DNA of 10,340 nt, taken from CAIVPM01 sp049242885. GTDB taxonomy: Bacteria > Bacteroidota > Bacteroidia > Chitinophagales > Chitinophagaceae. Location: the NCBI GenBank assembly GCA_049242885.1, contig JBMLOQ010000052.1:1-10340 (forward strand), in the 5' to 3' direction. The position numbers and the translations under genes are program-made. Position 1 is the first letter of the stretch, and the number at the start of each line of letters is the position of its first letter. Positions 1 through 6,183 of this stretch are shown here, piece after piece. A model generated the notes under the pieces. That model saw only the letters and a list, made by a program, of their open reading frames with translations, did not search any database and was not told where the DNA came from.

Positions 1-128
1 GTCATGTATTGATGATGCCCATACCCTACCCAAAACTCTTTTCCTTTATTAGAAATATTTTGTGAAAATAAATTAAAGCTAGTAAGTAGTAAAATACTAG
101 CAGTGGCGAAACGGATGATTCTTTTCAT
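1..128 (-). CDS. N-terminus of a secreted Bacteroidota protein, truncated by the window edge
   Basis: An open frame starts at the ATG whose A is base 128 and runs leftward off the window, giving 42 residues and no stop. Residues 1-22 look like a Sec signal peptide: MKR, then a hydrophobic stretch (about 8-21), with likely cleavage near S22-Q23. The mature start contains NKGKEFWVGYGHHQYM. From memory, this resembles the opening of large Bacteroidota surface proteins that carry an IgGFc-binding-like N-terminal domain and often a C-terminal gliding/type IX secretion sorting domain. The rest of the gene lies outside, so size and C-terminal domain are unknown. It is divergent from thrB. The family assignment rests on a short motif and is tentative; that this is a real secreted protein is fairly secure. 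Confidence 0.72.
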   Translation of the reverse strand, partial: MKRIIRFATASILLLTSFNLFSQNISNKGKEFWVGYGHHQYM

Positions 129-226
129 AATAATAGTGTGGCAAAATACAATTTTTTGCAATTTGTTGTGTAAAAAAGTCTAAAAAAATGTTAAATCTAA
201 AAATCAAGTTTTACAAGATTTACCGC

Positions 227-234
227 TTAATTTG
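227..234 (+). promoter_or_regulatory. Possible -7 promoter element of thrB
   Basis: TTAATTTG matches 7 of 8 positions of the Bacteroidota -7 consensus TAnnTTTG. It ends 16 bases before the preferred thrB start at 251. If it is used, the transcript would begin after the alternative ATG at 188, which would itself settle the start. I see no convincing TTTG -33 element at the usual distance, so this is weak. Confidence 0.25.
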
Positions 235-250
235 TAACCAATACAAAAAA

Positions 251-1180
251 ATGTTTACCAAAGTTTCTGTAAAAAGCTGTGCTACCATAGCCAATGTAGT
301 TTGTGGGTTCGATGTTTTAGGTTTTGCTGTAGATAATCCTACCGACGAATTTGTCATTAGTTTTAGCAATACAAAAGGGGTAACCATTATAAACCTTGAT
401 GAATATAATTTGCCTACTAATCCTTCTGAAAACATTTGTGGCGTGGCACTACAAGCTATGCTTAATGTATTGCCAAGCGTAGTAGGCTTTAAAATAGTAT
501 GCAATAAAAAGATTAAGCCAGGTAGTGGATTGGGTAGTAGTAGCAGCAGTGCAGCTGGTGTAGTAGTTGCTGCAAACCATTTGCTTGGAAATATTTTTAC
601 CAAAGAAGAATTGGTTGAATTTGCATTAGAAGGTGAAGCATTAGCTAGTGGCAGTAAACATGCTGATAATATTGCCCCTACAATTTATGGTGGTTTTACT
701 TTGATAAGAAGTTTAAATCCATTAGACATCATTTCTATTGATGCTCCCCCATTTTTTGTAAGTATTATTCATCCTCAAATAGAAGTTAAAACTTCAGAAG
801 CACGTAAAATTTTACCTGCAGAAATTTCACTAAAATTAGCCATTGAGCAATGGGGAAATTTAGCAGCATTAATTGCTGGTTTACAACAACATGATTATGC
901 TTTAATAAGCAGAAGTTTAAAAGATGTTGTGGTAGAACCTTATAGAAGTCAGCTAATTCCATACTATTATGAAGTTAAAAATGCAGCCTTACAAGCAGGT
1001 GCTTTAGGTGGTGGAATTGCTGGCAGTGGACCTACTATTTTTATGTTTAGCCAAACTGAGGCCATTGCTATCGAAGTAGAAAAAGCGATGCAACAGGTTT
1101 ATAGCCAAACTTCAATTCCTTTTAACACATACGTTTCTCAAATAAATAAAGAGGGCGTAAAAATTGTTGAGGTTGAATAA
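251..1180 (+). CDS. thrB: Homoserine kinase (GHMP kinase family)
   Basis: Cytosolic enzyme that phosphorylates L-homoserine with ATP to O-phospho-L-homoserine, the step before threonine synthase. From the ATG at 251 the product is 309 residues, matching the usual ThrB length of about 310. GHMP landmarks appear in order: the N-terminal block VKSCATIANVVCGFDVLGFA (7-26), the ATP loop PGSGLGSSSSSAAG (90-103), the SGSKHADNIAP segment (133-143) matching SGSxHxDNVAP of ThrB, and the C-terminal glycine motif GALGGGIAGSGPTIFMF (250-266). An in-frame ATG at 188 would add 21 lysine- and aromatic-rich residues that the family lacks, so 251 is preferred; the sequence just upstream is A-rich with no Shine-Dalgarno. 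The phosphate loop has five consecutive serines where relatives usually have SSAAS or SSACS. No thrA or thrC is adjacent. The 3' end overlaps the convergent minus-strand gene by 59 bases. Confidence 0.95.
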   Translation: MFTKVSVKSCATIANVVCGFDVLGFAVDNPTDEFVISFSNTKGVTIINLDEYNLPTNPSENICGVALQAMLNVLPSVVGFKIVCNKKIKPGSGLGSSSSSAAGVVVAANHLLGNIFTKEELVEFALEGEALASGSKHADNIAPTIYGGFTLIRSLNPLDIISIDAPPFFVSIIHPQIEVKTSEARKILPAEISLKLAIEQWGNLAALIAGLQQHDYALISRSLKDVVVEPYRSQLIPYYYEVKNAALQAGALGGGIAGSGPTIFMFSQTEAIAIEVEKAMQQVYSQTSIPFNTYVSQINKEGVKIVEVE

Positions 1181-1856
1181 ACAGTTTACCTGTTCGCCCA
1201 TCTCTTATAGCATTTTTCTTGCCTTTATTTTTTTTATCAAAGGTTTCCATTTCTTTGGTGGGCTTTATTTTTGGCTTAGTTGCAGTATCACTTAGAGGAA
1301 TATCTGTTTTGGTAATGCTTGTGGTTTTTGGTTGCTTTAACTGCCCTAAAACATATTCTTCTTTTTTAACTACAGCACCTGTTTCAGTATCATAAAATGT
1401 CCAAGTTCCATGCTCTAAAGCATAAGGCACAACTGGAACAATTTTTTTTTCAATTTTATTGGGGTCGTATAAATCGTACACATCTACTGTATCAAACTTT
1501 TTTTCTGGGTCTAAACTTATCCAATATTCCACATGCTCTAACTTGCCATTATCTAAATATTGTTGCTTTAGATGCTTTCGCCCAAATTTGTATTGCTCCA
1601 AAGCAATCATCATGCCCCAAGCATCATATCTACGCCAAAATCCCTCCTTTAAATTATCTTTAAATACACCTTCATCATCGGTTGCAGGATTACCTCTTAA
1701 CCCTGGTGAATGAATTTTCCATTTACCTTGTTTTTTATCGTATTTATCAACACAATTAATGGTATCTTCATTACTTGTAAGTTCATAGGTTTTGCATTGT
1801 GCAAAAACCACATTCATTCCTCCAAAAAAAATAAAAAGAAAAAATATTATACGCAT
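1122..1856 (-). CDS. Exported protein with MORN/YwqK-like GxW repeats, function unknown
   Basis: The 244-residue product starts with a clear signal peptide (hydrophobic residues 3-18, probable cleavage after A19 in VVFAQC). The mature part has repeated units of the form [K/E]xGxW followed by basic or aromatic residues: KQGKWKIHS (42-50), KEGFWRRYD (70-78) and EHGTWTFYD (148-156). Each is followed by a stretch like GRKHLKQQYLDNGKLEHVEYW. This resembles the MORN-like YwqK 'antitoxin component' repeats common in Bacteroidota exported proteins; that label does not imply a real toxin-antitoxin role here. Residues about 172-218 are a low-complexity Lys/Thr-rich linker. The C terminus (about 227-244) is encoded antisense to the end of thrB and ends in KRMC, so it is unlikely to be a conserved part. 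An A9 run lies in codons 136-139 (1442-1450). It follows the DUF5683 gene on the same strand after 69 bases and may be co-transcribed. Confidence 0.8.
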   Translation of the reverse strand: MRIIFFLFIFFGGMNVVFAQCKTYELTSNEDTINCVDKYDKKQGKWKIHSPGLRGNPATDDEGVFKDNLKEGFWRRYDAWGMMIALEQYKFGRKHLKQQYLDNGKLEHVEYWISLDPEKKFDTVDVYDLYDPNKIEKKIVPVVPYALEHGTWTFYDTETGAVVKKEEYVLGQLKQPKTTSITKTDIPLSDTATKPKIKPTKEMETFDKKNKGKKNAIRDGRTGKLFIQPQQFLRPLYLFEKRMC

Positions 1857-1925
1857 GGCTTATTTATTTTCTTTACAAAGTAACAAAGAATACAAGATTA
1901 AAAAAGGTTAATAATTAGCTAAACT

Positions 1926-2600
1926 TTACCTTGCAATAATTGCCTTTTTTGTATTTGATTTTAATGATAATGTAAGACTGATAGAAGGGCTTCGTGTGGC
2001 AAAGTTAAAATCTGGTTTTATGTTCATACTCAAATCTTTACTTACATCAAAGTTTTTAAGATGGCCAAAAACGGTGGCATCTGCAACGTTTAAGCCCCAA
2101 ACAACCAAAAACCAAAGGATGCTATAATCTCTATCTCTACGAGAGGCATTTCGTACACTTTGGATAGCATTTAACCCTGCAGTTTTATATATTGGCTGTA
2201 AGCTAAAAAAATCTGTACTATCTGCATTGGTAGCCCCAACCTTTGCTGCTTTTACTCTTGCATCGTAAGCAAATTTTGTTTCTTTATAAACGGTATTGTT
2301 GTAAAAAAAAGTAATTGTTGGAATTGACAATGCACCATATACAATTGGTATTTTCCAATATTCTTTATTGTAGGCTTGTCCCCAACCAGGTATTATTAAG
2401 GAACGTCGAGTAGCTTTTTTGGGATCGTGTTTTAAAGATGGTTTTTTATTTACTGTTGCTGTATCTGTTTGTTGATTTGTATTGAGAGTATCTGCAACTT
2501 GCACTACTTGTGCCTTAGATTTAAGGCAAAAAGCACTTGTTGATAATATCACAAAAACAAGTACAATTAAGTGTTTTGCTATTTTAAAATTATTTTGCAA
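1926..2600 (-). CDS. DUF5683 envelope protein in the parAB cluster
   Basis: The 224-residue product has an N-terminal hydrophobic segment (about 10-25) followed by CLKSKAQ, suggesting a signal peptide cleaved near A30. Then come a Thr/Gln/Asp-rich linker and the family core beginning KKATRRSLIIPGWGQAYN (61-78). Two further hydrophobic segments are seen at about 82-100 and 160-178. The PGWGQxYN(K/R)xYWKxP signature is typical of DUF5683, a Bacteroidota family of unknown function often found directly after parB and before dapB/lepB. Here it lies 14 bases after the parB stop, so co-transcription and probably translational coupling are likely. dapB and lepB do not follow; the GxW-repeat protein does. 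The frame has no ATG before the signal peptide: the only plausible start is TTG at 2600, and a stop lies seven codons upstream. Identity as DUF5683 is fairly sure; the biochemical role is unknown. Confidence 0.88.
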   Translation of the reverse strand: MQNNFKIAKHLIVLVFVILSTSAFCLKSKAQVVQVADTLNTNQQTDTATVNKKPSLKHDPKKATRRSLIIPGWGQAYNKEYWKIPIVYGALSIPTITFFYNNTVYKETKFAYDARVKAAKVGATNADSTDFFSLQPIYKTAGLNAIQSVRNASRRDRDYSILWFLVVWGLNVADATVFGHLKNFDVSKDLSMNIKPDFNFATRSPSISLTLSLKSNTKKAIIAR

Positions 2601-2614
2601 AGTTGATTGAAATA

Positions 2615-3541
2615 CTAACTAATTACAACATTCATTTGCTCTAAAATTTTATTTAGCTCTTGCAAACTATAATATTCTACAGTAATGCTTCCATGACCGC
2701 TTTTGTTGTGAGCCAATTTTACTTTAGTGCTAAAATGAGAAGCTAAATTATCTTCAATTTTTTTATAAGATGGTGGTAAGCTATTTTTTGGCGAAACATT
2801 AACAGTAGCTTTGGAATCACCATTTTTATACAGTTTACGCACCAATTCCTCAGTTTGTCGTACACTTAGTTGTTTACTTTTTATTTCACTAAATGCAAAC
2901 AATTGTCTATCCACTGTATCAATGCTAATTAAAGCTCTAGCATGTCCCATACTTAAACTACCATTTCGCACAGCCAATTGAATATCTGGAGGAAGTTTAA
3001 GCAACCTAATATAGTTGGTTACTGTACTTCTTTCTTTCCCCATTCTCTCTGCTACTTGCTCTTGTGAATACTCTAACTCATCCATCATACGCTTGTAACT
3101 CAATGCGATTTCAATGGCATTTAAATCTTCACGTTGCAAGTTTTCTAACAAAGCAAGTTCTAAAAGTTCTACATCATTTACTTGTCTAATATAAACAGGT
3201 ACATCTTTTAAACCAGCAATTTTACTAGCTCTAAACCTGCGTTCACCAGCAATTAATTGAAATTTTCCATTAGCCAATTTACTTACAGTAATGGGCTGTA
3301 TAATATCATGAATTTTAATGGAAGCTGCTAATTCGCTCAAAGCAGTTTCATCAAAATCTCTTCTAGGTTGTTTGGGGTTTACAACAATATCATCCAACTT
3401 TAAACGAGTTGATGTTGTTGCTTTTTCTACCACCTCTTTTTTAAGTTCGCCTGTAGTAGTTTTTAAATCATCGTTAATATTTTGAAGTAAAGAACGAATG
3501 CCTTTACCTAATAATTCTTTATTGTTGTTTTTAGGAGACAA
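2615..3541 (-). CDS. parB: Chromosome partitioning protein ParB (CTP-dependent DNA clamp)
   Basis: ParB/Spo0J/Noc family protein that binds parS sites near the origin, spreads as a CTP-loaded clamp and is moved by ParA. The 308 residues show the full architecture. The N-terminal LGKGIRSLLQNI (11-22) is the Bacteroidota form of the ParA-contacting segment. The CTPase/ParB domain has NPKQPRRDF (55-63), LIAGERRFRA (96-105, GERRxR box) and ENLQREDLNAIE (133-144). A helix-turn-helix spans about 158-182 (YSQEQVAERMGKERSTVTNY). A linker and the C-terminal dimerisation domain occupy 256-308. The reading frame opens with TTG at 3539-3541: no ATG exists between the upstream in-frame stop (3563-3565) and residue 152, while the conserved N-terminal segment starts at residue 11, so a TTG start is well supported. 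parA lies 110 bases upstream and DUF5683 14 bases downstream. No parS-like palindrome around CACGTG is visible in the window. Confidence 0.96.
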   Translation of the reverse strand: MSPKNNNKELLGKGIRSLLQNINDDLKTTTGELKKEVVEKATTSTRLKLDDIVVNPKQPRRDFDETALSELAASIKIHDIIQPITVSKLANGKFQLIAGERRFRASKIAGLKDVPVYIRQVNDVELLELALLENLQREDLNAIEIALSYKRMMDELEYSQEQVAERMGKERSTVTNYIRLLKLPPDIQLAVRNGSLSMGHARALISIDTVDRQLFAFSEIKSKQLSVRQTEELVRKLYKNGDSKATVNVSPKNSLPPSYKKIEDNLASHFSTKVKLAHNKSGHGSITVEYYSLQELNKILEQMNVVIS

Positions 3542-3550
3542 AACTTTAGT

Positions 3551-3600
3551 ATTTAATATTTGTTATTTACGATTTAATATTTTATTTAAGATTGAATATC
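3551..3600. repeat. Degenerate A/T-rich direct repeat between parA and parB
   Basis: The gap between parA and parB holds a roughly 20-base unit repeated about two and a half times: ATTTAATATTTGTTATTTACG (3551-3571, 21 bases including a final G), a near copy at 3572-3590 lacking two bases, and a partial third starting ATTGAATATC at 3591. The copies share ATTTAATATT and TTATTTA. It fills most of the 110-base gap and encodes nothing. It may be an intergenic spacer repeat; biased composition alone could account for part of the similarity. Confidence 0.4.
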
Positions 3601-3651
3601 AATTACTTTGACTACTCAACAATTTTAAGTATCAAATTTTAAAAAAAGAAT

Positions 3652-4449
3652 TTATAAAACCCTTTCGGCGTTTGAAATTTTTGTTAAGTTGTTTTTTTGT
3701 AAAATTTCTTTTGCTAAATTTAAATAATTGGTAGTTCCTTTACTTTCACTATCATACAAAATAACAGGTTTTCCTGCACTTGGAGCTTCGCTTAAGCGTG
3801 TGTTTCGATGAATTAATGTTTGAAAAACTAACTCATCAAAATGCTTGCGAACTTCGCTAACTACTTGATTACATAAGCGTAAACGACCATCGTACATTGT
3901 CATTAAAATACCTTCGATTTGCAAGTTAGGGTTTAATCTATTTTGCACAATTTTAATAGTATTTAATAATTTACCTAAACCTTCCAAAGCAAAAAACTCG
4001 CATTGAACAGGAATCATCACACTATCAGCAGCTACTAAACTGTTTACAGTAATTAACCCCAACGATGGCGAACAATCAATTATTATAAAATCATAATTAT
4101 TTCTTACAGATTCCAATGCATTTTTTAATACATTTTCTCTATTAGGATAATTAATCATTTCAATCTCAGCACCTACTAAATCTATATGAGATGGAATTAA
4201 ATCCAAATTTGGAACATCACTTTTTAAAATTACTTCGCTTACGGGTGCACCATTTGCCATGCAATCGTACAAACTTTGTGTAATATTATGCAAATCAAAA
4301 CCAATTCCTGTTGTGCTATTTGCTTGAGGATCGGCATCTATAAGCAATGTTTTAAACTCTAAAACTGCTAAGCTAGCAGCTACATTTATTGCAGTTGTTG
4401 TTTTGCCTACTCCACCTTTTTGATTGGCTACACCAATTATTCTTGCCAT
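3652..4449 (-). CDS. parA: Chromosome partitioning ATPase ParA (Soj-type)
   Basis: Deviant Walker ATPase that binds DNA non-specifically as an ATP dimer and is stimulated by ParB to move origins. At 265 residues it is the normal length of the chromosomal Soj type and has no N-terminal HTH as plasmid type Ia ParA proteins do. Visible motifs: deviant Walker A KGGVGKTT (11-18, with signature K11 and catalytic-site K16), A' box LLIDADPQAN (35-44), Walker B FIIIDCSPSLG (121-131), and the C-terminal LSEAPSAGKPVILYD (219-233) typical of Soj/MinD-like proteins. The ATG at 4449 places the Walker motif at the standard distance from the N terminus. It is the first gene of the parA-parB-DUF5683 cluster; a candidate promoter lies just upstream at 4475-4482. 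Confidence 0.97.
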   Translation of the reverse strand: MARIIGVANQKGGVGKTTTAINVAASLAVLEFKTLLIDADPQANSTTGIGFDLHNITQSLYDCMANGAPVSEVILKSDVPNLDLIPSHIDLVGAEIEMINYPNRENVLKNALESVRNNYDFIIIDCSPSLGLITVNSLVAADSVMIPVQCEFFALEGLGKLLNTIKIVQNRLNPNLQIEGILMTMYDGRLRLCNQVVSEVRKHFDELVFQTLIHRNTRLSEAPSAGKPVILYDSESKGTTNYLNLAKEILQKNNLTKISNAERVL

Positions 4450-4474
4450 TGTAAATTCTACTTTTTAAGATTGG

Positions 4475-4482
4475 CAAATGTA
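4475..4482 (-). promoter_or_regulatory. Candidate -7 promoter element for parA
   Basis: On the minus strand these bases read TACATTTG, a perfect fit to the Bacteroidota -7 consensus TAnnTTTG. The element ends 25 bases before the parA start codon, giving a leader of roughly 20 bases. No clear TTTG is seen 17-21 bases further upstream, so the -33 half is missing or divergent. The remainder of the 127-base gap (4450-4576) is A/T-rich with no other feature. Confidence 0.45.
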
Positions 4483-4576
4483 ACAGATTATAAATAATGG
4501 GATATACTTAATAAAATTTGTGTAAAAGAAATATTAATCAATCTTCTATTAAGTCAACATAAATAATATTTTAATA

Positions 4577-4939
4577 CTAGTTGCTTTTTACTGCTTTTCT
4601 GCCTAAACTCCCAGTTAATGCTCCAAGCCCACTAAGTAATCCAGCTAAAATTGCACTAATTGCAATAAGTAAAGTACTGTTGCCATTAAGCATAAACATA
4701 TGAGCCATTTTTTGTGATAAAATATGTTCGTTTTTAGAATCTATAATTATCATATTAATTAACCATAAAATGGTAATACTTAAAAAGCCAGACAAAAAAG
4801 CTTTGGAAGGTTTTTGAGGAATTACAAATGCAACTAGTAAACTGGTAATTATATAACAATACCAAGGCAAAGTAAATAAGCCAGCTGCAAAAGCTAGCAA
4901 AGCAGTGAGAAATAAAGCAGTGAGAAATTTTAATTTCAT
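4577..4939 (-). CDS. Small conserved-looking integral membrane protein, about four helices, unknown function
   Basis: The 120-residue product is very hydrophobic, with likely transmembrane segments at about 5-21, 25-41, 46-66 and 88-112. The short loops contain IPQKPSKAFLSGF (40-52) and DSKNEHILSQKMA (67-79); the end is basic (GRKAVKSN). The PQKPxKAFLSGF loop and the glycine-rich last helix (AGLLSGLGALTGSLGR) resemble, from memory, a small membrane family in Chitinophagaceae-like genomes with no assigned function. The start ATG at 4939 is the only one compatible with helix 1. The residues FLTAL occur twice in a row (5-9, 10-14), encoded by a perfect 15-bp tandem duplication. It lies 96 bases downstream of fbp and 127 bases upstream of parA on the same strand. 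Confidence 0.8.
   Translation of the reverse strand: MKLKFLTALFLTALLAFAAGLFTLPWYCYIITSLLVAFVIPQKPSKAFLSGFLSITILWLINMIIIDSKNEHILSQKMAHMFMLNGNSTLLIAISAILAGLLSGLGALTGSLGRKAVKSN
4899..4928. repeat. Perfect 15-bp tandem duplication inside a membrane-protein gene
   Basis: AAAGCAGTGAGAAAT occurs at 4899-4913 and again, with no gap and no mismatch, at 4914-4928. The unit is five codons long, so it keeps frame and repeats FLTAL within the first membrane helix of the small protein at 4577-4939. The two copies would allow gain or loss of one unit by replication slippage without disrupting the gene. Confidence 0.9.
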
Positions 4940-5035
4940 TTTTTGTTAAAGTATTTTGTACTTATTTTTTGTGTTTTGATATTGGCAAGCAAATTTCTAT
5001 CTATTAACTTAATGATTAATTAACATTTCAATTTT

Positions 5036-6055
5036 CTAAAAAGGATCTAAGGGAAAAAAGGATTCCAATTCTTGCATCATTTCTTCGCTACCAACAAAAA
5101 ATGGGCTACGCTGGTGCAACTCTGTTGGTACAACGTCTAAAATTCTTTTTTTTCCATCAGTTGCTTTGCCACCTGCAACTTCTACAATAAATGCAAAAGG
5201 ATTACACTCATATAATAATCTTAATTTTCCTTTTGGCTTGTCAATAGTTCCAGGATACATAAAAATTCCACCTTTTATTAAATTTCTATGCACATCTGCC
5301 ACCATACTGCCAATATATCGTTGAGTATAAGGGCCACCAGTTTCTATTGTTTTATGCTGGCAAGCATCAATGTATTTTTTTACGCCTAAATCGTATCCAA
5401 AAAAATGACCATGATTTACGCTGTACATTTTGCCATTTGGAGGGCATTGAATATTGGGATGACTAAGACTAAATTCGCCAATTTGAGGGTCGAGTGTAAA
5501 GCCATTTACCCCTCTTCTGGTTGCATAAACCATCATAGTACTACTACCATAAATAATGTATCCAGCAGCTACTTGCTTAATGCCTGGTTGCAAAAAATCT
5601 TGCATGGTGCAAGGTTGTCCTAATGGGCTTACCCTTTTGTAAATACTAAATATTGTACCTATACTTACATTAACATCAATATTGCTGCTTCCATCCAATG
5701 GATCAAAAAGGCATACATATTTGCTGTTGTTGCTTAATTCATCATCAAACACAACAATATCATCCAATTCTTCACTACCAATTCCTGCACAACTTATACC
5801 ATGTTTTAAAACACCAACCATTTGATTGTTGGCGTATATATCCAATTTTTTAACTTCTTCTCCTTGCACATTTGTAGTACCATGGTCGCCCAGAATATCT
5901 ACAAGGCCTGCTTTATTTACTTCAACATTTATTCGTTTTGCAGCTAAACCAATATCTCTAAGCAACCTACTTAATTCTCCAGTTGCCTTGGGGAAATTTC
6001 TTAACTGTTGTAAAGTAAATTCATCTAAAGTGAGTATGTGGCGGTTTGCAATCAT
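5036..6055 (-). CDS. fbp: Fructose-1,6-bisphosphatase, class I
   Basis: Cytosolic gluconeogenic enzyme that hydrolyses fructose 1,6-bisphosphate to fructose 6-phosphate and phosphate using Mg2+. The 339 residues fit class I bacterial and eukaryotic enzymes (about 330-340). Metal-binding motifs are intact: E95-E96 in GSEELD (93-98), LFDPLDGSSNID (116-127, D118 and D121), and the family signature GKLRLLYECNPFAF (276-289, E283). The substrate-side segment GGIFMYPGT (262-270) and the C-terminal HQRSPFFVGS (314-323) are also present. The ATG at 6055 gives the normal N terminus. It is flanked on the same strand by the epimerase (128 bases upstream) and the small membrane protein (96 bases downstream), but the gaps suggest it may have its own promoter. 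No regulatory insert or truncation is visible. Confidence 0.97.
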   Translation of the reverse strand: MIANRHILTLDEFTLQQLRNFPKATGELSRLLRDIGLAAKRINVEVNKAGLVDILGDHGTTNVQGEEVKKLDIYANNQMVGVLKHGISCAGIGSEELDDIVVFDDELSNNSKYVCLFDPLDGSSNIDVNVSIGTIFSIYKRVSPLGQPCTMQDFLQPGIKQVAAGYIIYGSSTMMVYATRRGVNGFTLDPQIGEFSLSHPNIQCPPNGKMYSVNHGHFFGYDLGVKKYIDACQHKTIETGGPYTQRYIGSMVADVHRNLIKGGIFMYPGTIDKPKGKLRLLYECNPFAFIVEVAGGKATDGKKRILDVVPTELHQRSPFFVGSEEMMQELESFFPLDPF

Positions 6056-6183
6056 ATTGTAAATGTAGGATAAAACTTTACTTTATTTTTAAATTGATAC
6101 GATAACATTTTATGATTTTGGAGAATCTGAAAGGTTTTACCTTTTGGAAAGAAAGTATCATAATATCTATGCTATTCATTTGC

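Noticed and set aside
188..250. N-terminal extension of homoserine kinase from the ATG at 188
   Set aside because: The added 21 residues are lysine- and aromatic-rich and absent from the family; the ATG at 251 gives the standard length and N terminus.
220..603. Minus-strand open frame antisense to thrB
   Set aside because: It lies wholly inside the well-supported thrB gene, and its residues mirror thrB codons with no recognisable domain.
1180..1194. Hairpin AACAG-TTTAC-CTGTT just after the thrB stop as a terminator
   Set aside because: Only a 5-bp stem and no following T run; it also lies inside the convergent coding sequence.
1397..1713. Two plus-strand open frames within the exported repeat protein gene
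   Set aside because: They overlap a minus-strand gene with signal peptide and repeats, and they show no protein-like features.
1122..1856. Toxin-antitoxin module suggested by YwqK-like repeats
   Set aside because: The protein is exported and has no toxin partner next to it; the 'antitoxin' label of this repeat family is historical.
2615..4576. parS centromere site near parAB
   Set aside because: I looked for the TGTTnCACGTGnAACA type palindrome and found no CACGTG-centred match in or around the genes.
4949..4970. AAGTA-TTTTG-TACTT followed by a T run as a rho-independent terminator
   Set aside because: The T run follows on the plus strand, where no gene ends nearby; the local genes are on the minus strand and the stem is weak.
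5405..6062. Plus-strand open frames inside fbp (5405-5623 and 5826-6062)
   Set aside because: Both are antisense shadows of a gene with all class I FBPase motifs.
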